A stretch of 64,000 nt of DNA from Dimorphilus gyrociliatus (taxonomy: Eukaryota > Annelida > Polychaeta > Dinophilidae). Position numbers and translations under genes: made by a program. Shown one piece after another: positions 58,501-64,000 of the stretch. Numbering within the stretch: position 1 is the first letter of the stretch; the number at the start of each line of letters is the position of its first letter. The stretch covers positions 730,691 to 794,690 of the forward strand of contig CAJFCJ010000019.1 in NCBI GenBank assembly GCA_904063045.1. The letters are read 5' to 3'. A model generated the notes under the pieces. It had not been told where the DNA came from. It did not search any database and saw nothing but the letters and a program-made list of their open reading frames with translations.

Positions 58501-60533
58501 AGATTATCTGGTAAAAAGAAATTCAATCTTTTGCATACTTGTTTTTTTTCTGTGCCTATAATAGTCTCGGTAACCATTAGAACTCGGAAAAAGAGGTTAC
58601 TACTGATATAAATATCTATAGATAAATATATATTTATATTTAGTACACCTTTAATCTACCATTTTTATGACATATTACGACGGTATCGCTGTATCTAGGT
58701 CCTTACTATGTCCATAACTCTAGGCCCAAAATATATAATTGCTTTTAACTGTTCTCCGATCTAAATGTTTTATATATTTATACAAAGTATGTATACGAAC
58801 ATTTTGTGCATACTTTGCAATAATACTCTAAATGTATTATACATAAGATAATGTAGTGTAAACAACAACTAGCTTATGTATAATGTCTTTTGGAGTAATA
58901 TAATTTATATTCTACGTATATAAATACAATTATTATATATATGTATATATATAGTACATTGTATATAGAGTCTGGGGAACTATTAATAAATGATGAGCGT
59001 TGTTTGGTATCTATAGAAACCTTATTCGTAAACTAACTAGCTAACTTTACTGTTTCACCCTTCCACTACTTATATATCTCCCTTTAACAGAGATTTCTTT
59101 TTGTATTAATTCCTAAATCAAATAGTAAGAACAGCAAATAAGAAATCGTTTAAACATTCATACCTCGTATGCGTCTTTGATATTGATTGGATGTTTGGTT
59201 TCAGCAACAGTTCCAGCGATACCAACTCCAAATGGAACAGTTATTTCAGAGTTATCAGTATGTACTACATCTTCTAAACAGGAATCAGCTGTTACATCAA
59301 ATAATTTACTGACCAAATAACGTTTCATTCTTGATCCTCTAACAAGAAATAAGCTGCCTCTATCACTTTTTGTTAATATTCCAACATTGATGAGGATTTT
59401 ATGGCATAGAGCATTTACATCCAATTCGTTTGCAATTTCACGAATTAATTCCATAAATAGCTCTTTTTCACCCAAATTTTCTAAATTCTTTTTTTTACGT
59501 TGAGAAACAGGAGAAGAGTATCTTCTCCGACCCTCAACAATATCTCTAAACATATTTGTAGTAATGGAATTTCTAAAGGCAGGATAAATTTTCATATTTC
59601 CCTTTCTCTCTAATACAAATATCTTAACTAACCATTTCCCTCCCTGTGCCCATCTATTAACGAAAAGACAAGAGAACAATAATGCTTATCCCCTCTTCTT
59701 TCTCCTATCATATTATCCAATAAACGTTTGAACAATTAAATAAATATAAAAACAATTTTGTATGAGGAGAGAAGAGAAGAATATATTTTTACGATTGCTA
59801 TCTATTCATTCTAAAACCAATAAATATAAAGTTCTTTATGAATTTGATTACTAGTAGCTAGAAAATATTTATATATATATTGTTCCTTTAAATTATTAAC
59901 ATTCTTTAAAAACTAATAAACTATGAATTAAAACTATTTAAATATTGGCATTTATCAAATATTCAGGTAGGAATATTTTGATTAGCAATAATACATTTTG
60001 CGTTATATTACCTTGGAAAAGGAATATAGGAATATTCATATAATTGTCATTGTAAGATACCGCTAACTAGACTGACATATGTAACATTAATAAATATCAG
60101 AATATATATTAACATTATCCTTTTTATGAACCATAGACTATCGTTAAACTTAAAATATAACTTGACCTTAATATACATTTTATGACAAACTGATAGATTG
60201 AAGTCAATAAAATATCAAATCCTTTTTCGCTTATGATACGTATTTAACCTATATAGCATTGTTGACGGATAGTTCATCTACTGATTTTCTTGGGTTAGAA
60301 CCACTCATGTTATTAGTACAGAACGAAAAAATAGAAAAAGAACCCTGCCTTGAAGGTGTATTCGTATAATTAAGAGCTGCAAGTTCATCTTCTTCAGTAA
60401 CCGTTTCCTCTGGTTCATTTTCAGTTTTTTCTAAATTATCCATATTAGCTTTGAACCATTTTGAGGCGAATGCCTTATTTTTTTTTAAAAATTCATCAAC
60501 ATCTTTCTCCCTTATTGTACTCTTTCGACTCAT
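45845..60533 (-). CDS. Tandem-GAF cyclic nucleotide phosphodiesterase (PDE5/6/11 clade)
   Basis: Hydrolyses cGMP and/or cAMP. Exons on the minus strand: ~60282-60533, 59164-~59643 (this first junction is uncertain), 57538-57627, 57403-57477, 54270-54359, 54037-54177, 50362-50448, 50215-50279, 49818-49881, 49629-49679, 49411-49554, 49199-49342, 48886-49032, 48698-48805, 48380-48489, 48126-48314, 47996-48073, 47799-47937, 47662-47745, then alternative ends. GAF-A has the NKXnFX3DE motif ([18 protein letters not shown]); GAF-B shows [14 protein letters not shown]. The catalytic domain has [46 protein letters not shown] and the substrate Gln in [10 protein letters not shown]. Residues mix PDE5-like and PDE11-like features. 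Predicted length is 882 or 913 residues. The longest introns lie within the GAF region. Confidence 0.95.
46526..46636 (-). CDS. PDE alternative 3' end A, no CAAX box
   Basis: Terminal exon [20 protein letters not shown]...DEGFNGE then TAA, with acceptor attttag. It enters in phase 0 after PLYK of exon 47662-47745, exactly like exon B at 46085-46175, and encodes the homologous helix ([27 protein letters not shown] versus [27 protein letters not shown]). Joining to it gives a soluble form with no lipidation signal. Confidence 0.8.
   Translation of the reverse strand, partial: NLAICFPGLKPMFEGVERNKEHWSKFNNIDEGFNGE
46806..46830 (+). other. Canonical G-quadruplex motif in PDE intron
   Basis: Four G runs of 3, 3, 6 and 4 (46806-46808, 46815-46817, 46820-46825, 46827-46830) with loops of 6, 2 and 1 bases. 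It sits about 170 bases upstream (in PDE orientation) of alternative exon A, on the template strand for PDE. Confidence 0.7.
49971..50008. repeat. (TC)n microsatellite
   Basis: About 38 bases of TC repeat in a PDE intron; on the PDE RNA strand it reads (GA)n. Confidence 0.9.
51962..52008. repeat. Compound (TC)n(GT)n microsatellite
   Basis: TC run to 51980 followed directly by a GT run to about 52008. Confidence 0.9.
52232..52261. repeat. (GA)n microsatellite
   Basis: Uninterrupted GA dinucleotides within a PDE intron. Confidence 0.9.
53722..53757. repeat. (AATT)n microsatellite
   Basis: Nine tandem copies of the self-complementary tetramer, so the array can also fold on itself. Confidence 0.9.
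53845..53882. repeat. (TA)n microsatellite
   Basis: Alternating TA run, followed by further TA-rich imperfect repeat to about 53925. Confidence 0.9.
54482..54514. repeat. (TA)n microsatellite
   Basis: Alternating TA run in a PDE intron. Confidence 0.9.
55041..55113. repeat. Compound (ATAC)n/(TA)n microsatellite
   Basis: Tetranucleotide ATAC copies followed by about 45 bases of alternating TA. Confidence 0.9.
56875..56907. repeat. Poly-C tract followed by (TC)n
   Basis: Twelve consecutive C residues (56875-56886), then CT dinucleotides. A C homopolymer this long is unusual in such AT-rich DNA. Confidence 0.85.
57206..57228. repeat. (AC)n microsatellite
   Basis: CA dinucleotide run in a PDE intron. 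Confidence 0.9.
57628..59163 (-). other. PDE intron, 1.5 kb, no gene seen
   Basis: AT-rich. A TAGGCCTA octamer lies at 57690-57697. A short open stretch at 57725-57833 on the minus strand has no acceptor and interrupts GAF-A, so it is not called. Confidence 0.6.
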
Positions 60534-61709
60534 TTTTAAAAAATTTCCTCCAATAAAACAACGATAAGCGTAGAAAAAAAAAAAATAACTTTCTCCTTCT
60601 ATCTCTATATATTACTTCTCTTATATTTTCTCCTTCTCCTTATCTTCTTGTCTTTCCTTTTGTTTTTGTTTTCACAAAATGTTTATAAAAGTTCATAAAA
60701 AAAACTTGAATTTTTATTATTGTTTCTCCTTAGAGTTTTATCTTATGTTTTAGTTCTTCTTTCGTTTTATTCCTTCCTTACAGCAAGAAGAATGTCGATA
60801 TTAAAAATTTGTTGAATATTTGTTCTTTTATTAATTGTTATTTATTGTGTTTTCAAATTTCTTTCTTTTTCTGTCGGCCTATATTCTAAAATGCCGAATC
60901 ATTTCATTTCTCAGATGTCCTTTTTTTCAACGTTATCCGCAGCCATAGATAAAAAAAAGAGAGAGAGATAACTGTGGTGATAGTAAGAGGTTTCAGTTCA
61001 ACTAGGTAATCTTCGTTTTGCGCTTTAAGTGTGCTGACTGTCTATTTGAGGCGACCTCTAGTAGTAATTTATACTCTCTTGTCGTTGGACGATTGATCCG
61101 CAAGCCTTTCTTCAGCCAATTGTTGTTCGAGGAAAATTTTTCACTGACACATCCACTCTACAAATCTTCAATATTTCCTACTTTAAATGTTATTGTACTC
61201 GAATATTTGTTACACAATAGATAGAAAATGGCCTATTAGTAGATGTAAATTTTCATAATCTTTTTGCCCTAGAAAGTACTTTGTGCGAAAACACAGATAG
61301 AGAGAGAGAGAGAGAGAAACAGAGAGACAGAAAGCCAAAAACAAATCTGCGATCTATTTAACAGAAAGTATAGCTTTTGTCGGTTTTAGTTACGCTTTGT
61401 CGATTTTTAATGTTTGTGTCTATTATCAATGTTTCCTTTGATTTTTGTATTTGCCGTAGAAAGTTCAGTGGTGGTTGATAAAGTAAACAGTAAATGGACA
61501 AGTATTAATAGATATATCAGTTTTTATTATATCTATTATTAACAGTTCAAATCAGCAAATTTTTCATCTTTTATACGAAGATATCGAAAGCTATTTTTCA
61601 TTATTGTAGTCGAGTGAGATACAAAAAAAACTACTTTTTTCTCGATAAAAGTCACATGATCTGTGAATATCACATGGCTTGAAGTCACATGATTTCAATA
61701 AGCGACAAT
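60534..61709. promoter_or_regulatory. Divergent promoter region, PDE / GALC
   Basis: 1.18 kb between divergent start codons. T-rich near the PDE start, a (GA)n run at about 61298-61317, no supported ORF. Both promoters are expected here; no specific element is identified. Confidence 0.5.
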
Positions 61710-62074
61710 ATGAAACGTCTAACATTAATTTTTGGTATAATTAGCCTAATTAGGGCATATAATATCGATATTGATTCGGAAATGGGAAGATATTTTGATG
61801 GCATAGGAGGATTGAGTGGTGGCGGAGTAAGAGATATTTAATTTTTAATAAGTTTGCTTAATATAATGAACCATTAATTAAAGAACTGGGCGTTTACTGA
61901 TCAAACGAGAAAAATAATATGATATATGATATTTAGTGAAGAAAAGCGACCGTTAATAACAAGGCTGTTTATAGTTAAGCAAAGCAGTAATTAAGTATTT
62001 CTTTTAGCCTTCTGATGGATGTTTTTTATTCCATTTTCACTATTTGAAATGGTTAAGAACCTTTTTGTATTACG

Positions 62075-62119
<45 letters not shown>

Positions 62120-64000
62120 GTTTAATTTATATAATAAGCAGCCCTGACAAAGTAACAACAAACAGCAGGAAGATGCTATTAAGATAGAAACGAGGACGGA
62201 AAAAAAGAAAGAGAATAAAATAATGAAAAAGTCTTTTCTCTCTCTCATTTTCTCACTCATTCATTTTCTGTATTCCTTTCCTATACCTTCATCTCCTCTC
62301 CTGTCTATCTCTCTATCTCTCTCTCTCTCTCTCTCTCTTTCTTTCTTTATAAAAGTAAAAATTAATGATTTTAACGACTCTGTATATTGTAAATATTAAT
62401 CCATATAACTATATATATATAAGTATATATATACTTAACAAAAATTTCTTTTAAAAGCGTTATATTTCAAAGAAAATAAATGTTTTCCTACTTCAAACAA
62501 TCCGCTATTTATCCTTAATAAATATTTCAAACGTACTTAAAACTGGGTACCTTTTTCATTGCATCCTTTAAAAGAGTCTAAATAGGAACATGTTCCGGAA
62601 TTATAAGCCTAATAATGGACTTCTTATTAATTCCGTCACTGTCACGTAATTGAGGAAATATAGTATAATATAGAATTTTATAACTTTTACTCTAAATGGA
62701 TTAATTTGAATATTTATAAATATTCATCAATAATTAGAAAAGGGAAATAAGATATGGTTAAAGCATTTTTTAGTTTAAATGTACTTTTCGTGTAATAATA
62801 TTTTTTAATACTATTCTATTCTAAAGAATAATTATTTGTGTTTTTCTTCATTTATCATTTTTTAGGCAACATCAAAATTATTAATTAATTATCCTGAACC
62901 GCAAAGATCGCAAATTCTTGACTATCTTTTCAAACCCAACTTTGGTGCTTCACTTCAAATAATTAAAGTTGAAATTGGAGGTGATGGACAATCGACTGAA
63001 GGAACTGAAGCGTCTCATATGCACGAACCATGGGATGAAAACTATCAGCGAGGTTACGAATGGTGGATTCTAAAGGAGGCTAAGAGAAGAAATCCAGATA
63101 TTCTTACGTATGGTTTACCGTGGGCATGGCCAGGTTGGATAGGAAACTATACTCAAAATCCTTTTGTCGCTATTGACCAGACAGTTAGATATATAATTAA
63201 TTGGATAGAGGCTGCTAAAAGAATTCATGGAATCAATATTGATTTTATAGGAAAGTACTATCCTTACAGAATTACACTGACTATCTCATGTTCTACTTAC
63301 GTAATAAGTTCTAAAAATAGATACATTATTGCTACAGCACCTTCCCGTCCTCTTTTCTAAATGATGAAGCTAATTTTTGAGTCTTATTTAAAGAAAACCG
63401 CTTTTTTATTAAAACTTTTATAATATAAAGACATTAAGGAGTGGTGATAAGGTTGCGTACTTGCTGAATAATACGTAATTTATTTTCTTAACAGGTGTTT
63501 GGAATGAGAAAACATATAACAATGATTATATTAAGCTTTTAAGACAAACTCTTGATATTCGAGGACTTCGAACTAGGATAGTAACTCCAGATGGTGGGTG
63601 GAGTCCAATGGCTAAAGATGTATTAAGTGATAACGAATTGGCAAAAGCTGTTTACGCTATAGGTGCTCATTATCCTGGTACAACTAGTGATGAAGATGCA
63701 CAAAGAACTGGCAAACCATTATGGGCTTCCGAAGATTACAGTACATTTAATAACGAAGTTGGTGGCGGTTGTTGGGCAAGAATACTGAATCAGAATTACG
63801 TTAACGGTTTAATGACTAGGTAGGAAAGTCAACTTGAGCTTAAAAAAATAGGTGTGTCTGATTAAACTTTTCATATTCCTTTTCTTTCTCTCTCTCTCGC
63901 TCTCTCTCTCACTCACTCACTCACTCACACTCTCTCTCTGTCTCTCTTTCTCGCTCGCTGACTCCCTTTCTTCATATCTCATTCCTTCTAATCGTAGCAT
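61710..64000 (+). CDS. GALC: Galactocerebrosidase (lysosomal GH59), 5' part, runs off window
   Basis: Lysosomal hydrolase that removes galactose from galactosylceramide and psychosine. Exons: 61710-61826, 62866-63250, 63495-63819, and an acceptor at 63996-63997 so the next exon begins at 63998. Signal peptide [16 protein letters not shown]; an in-frame upstream ATG exists at 61689. Conserved blocks are [48 protein letters not shown], the acid/base Glu in [14 protein letters not shown], the nucleophile Glu in ASEDYST and [11 protein letters not shown]. Oddity: the donor after exon 2 reads G|GAAAGT at 63250/63251 instead of G|GTAAGT, although the frame demands a junction exactly there. The gene continues past the window. 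Confidence 0.95.
61827..62865 (+). other. GALC intron 1
   Basis: About 1 kb, with (TA)n at 62076-62115 and (TC)n at 62315-62338. No coding signal. Confidence 0.7.
62076..62115. repeat. (TA)n microsatellite
   Basis: About 40 bases of alternating TA in GALC intron 1. Confidence 0.9.
63881..63960. repeat. (TC)n/(ACTC)n microsatellite
   Basis: TC repeat, then ACTC tetramers, then TC again, inside the GALC intron at the window end; part of a long pyrimidine tract leading to the acceptor at 63996-63997. Confidence 0.85.

Noticed and set aside
61018-61224. 68-codon frame with a Cys-x2-Cys start
   Set aside because: No ATG in good context, a single Cys pair only, and it lies in the divergent PDE/GALC promoter region.

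Overview
This is animal (metazoan) nuclear DNA. It is strongly AT-rich, with many spliced genes, mostly very short introns (about 45-80 bases in TDP1, for example) and abundant dinucleotide microsatellites in the longer introns. The gene set (netrin, SORBS, synaptopodin-2-like, B9D2, NDE1, MFAP1, TDP1, PDE5/6/11, GALC) points to a ciliated bilaterian with striated-type muscle proteins. A compact-genome invertebrate such as a small annelid is my guess only. I rebuilt exons by hand from GT/AG sites, reading-frame phase and similarity to families I know. Almost all junctions close in phase.

Layout. 16-1668: complete Tc1-type transposon with an intact transposase. ~2281-21100: SORBS (sorbin/CAP/vinexin) gene on +, with more than 20 exons, a SoHo domain and three SH3 domains. 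21354-24245: a PDZ-containing synaptopodin-2-like gene on -, convergent with SORBS, so two actin/Z-disc-type genes lie side by side. 25513-28436: secreted or membrane protein with Ig, Sp38-like and ephrin-receptor-like cysteine repeats, resembling tandem zona-pellucida-binding-protein modules. 29414-30286: single-exon zinc-finger gene. 30513-33093: netrin. 33588-34183 (-): B9D2, head-to-head with TDP1 (34649-37053), which carries an extra PBZ poly(ADP-ribose) finger. 37121-38798 (-): MFAP1, tail-to-tail with TDP1. 39275-40398 (-): NDE1/NDEL1. 42988-44767: secreted PhoPQ/AprA-type alpha/beta hydrolase. 45845-60533 (-): cyclic-nucleotide phosphodiesterase with tandem GAF domains and two homologous, apparently mutually exclusive last exon sets, one ending in a CAAX box. 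61710-end: galactocerebrosidase, cut off by the window edge.

Most notable: the PDE alternative 3' ends that would switch prenylation on or off; the PBZ-TDP1 fusion; the tandem Sp38/Ig protein; an animal AprA/PhoPQ-type hydrolase; two non-canonical splice donors (GC in PDE, GA in GALC); strong G-quadruplex motifs in otherwise AT-rich DNA; and recurring TAGGCCTA octamers.
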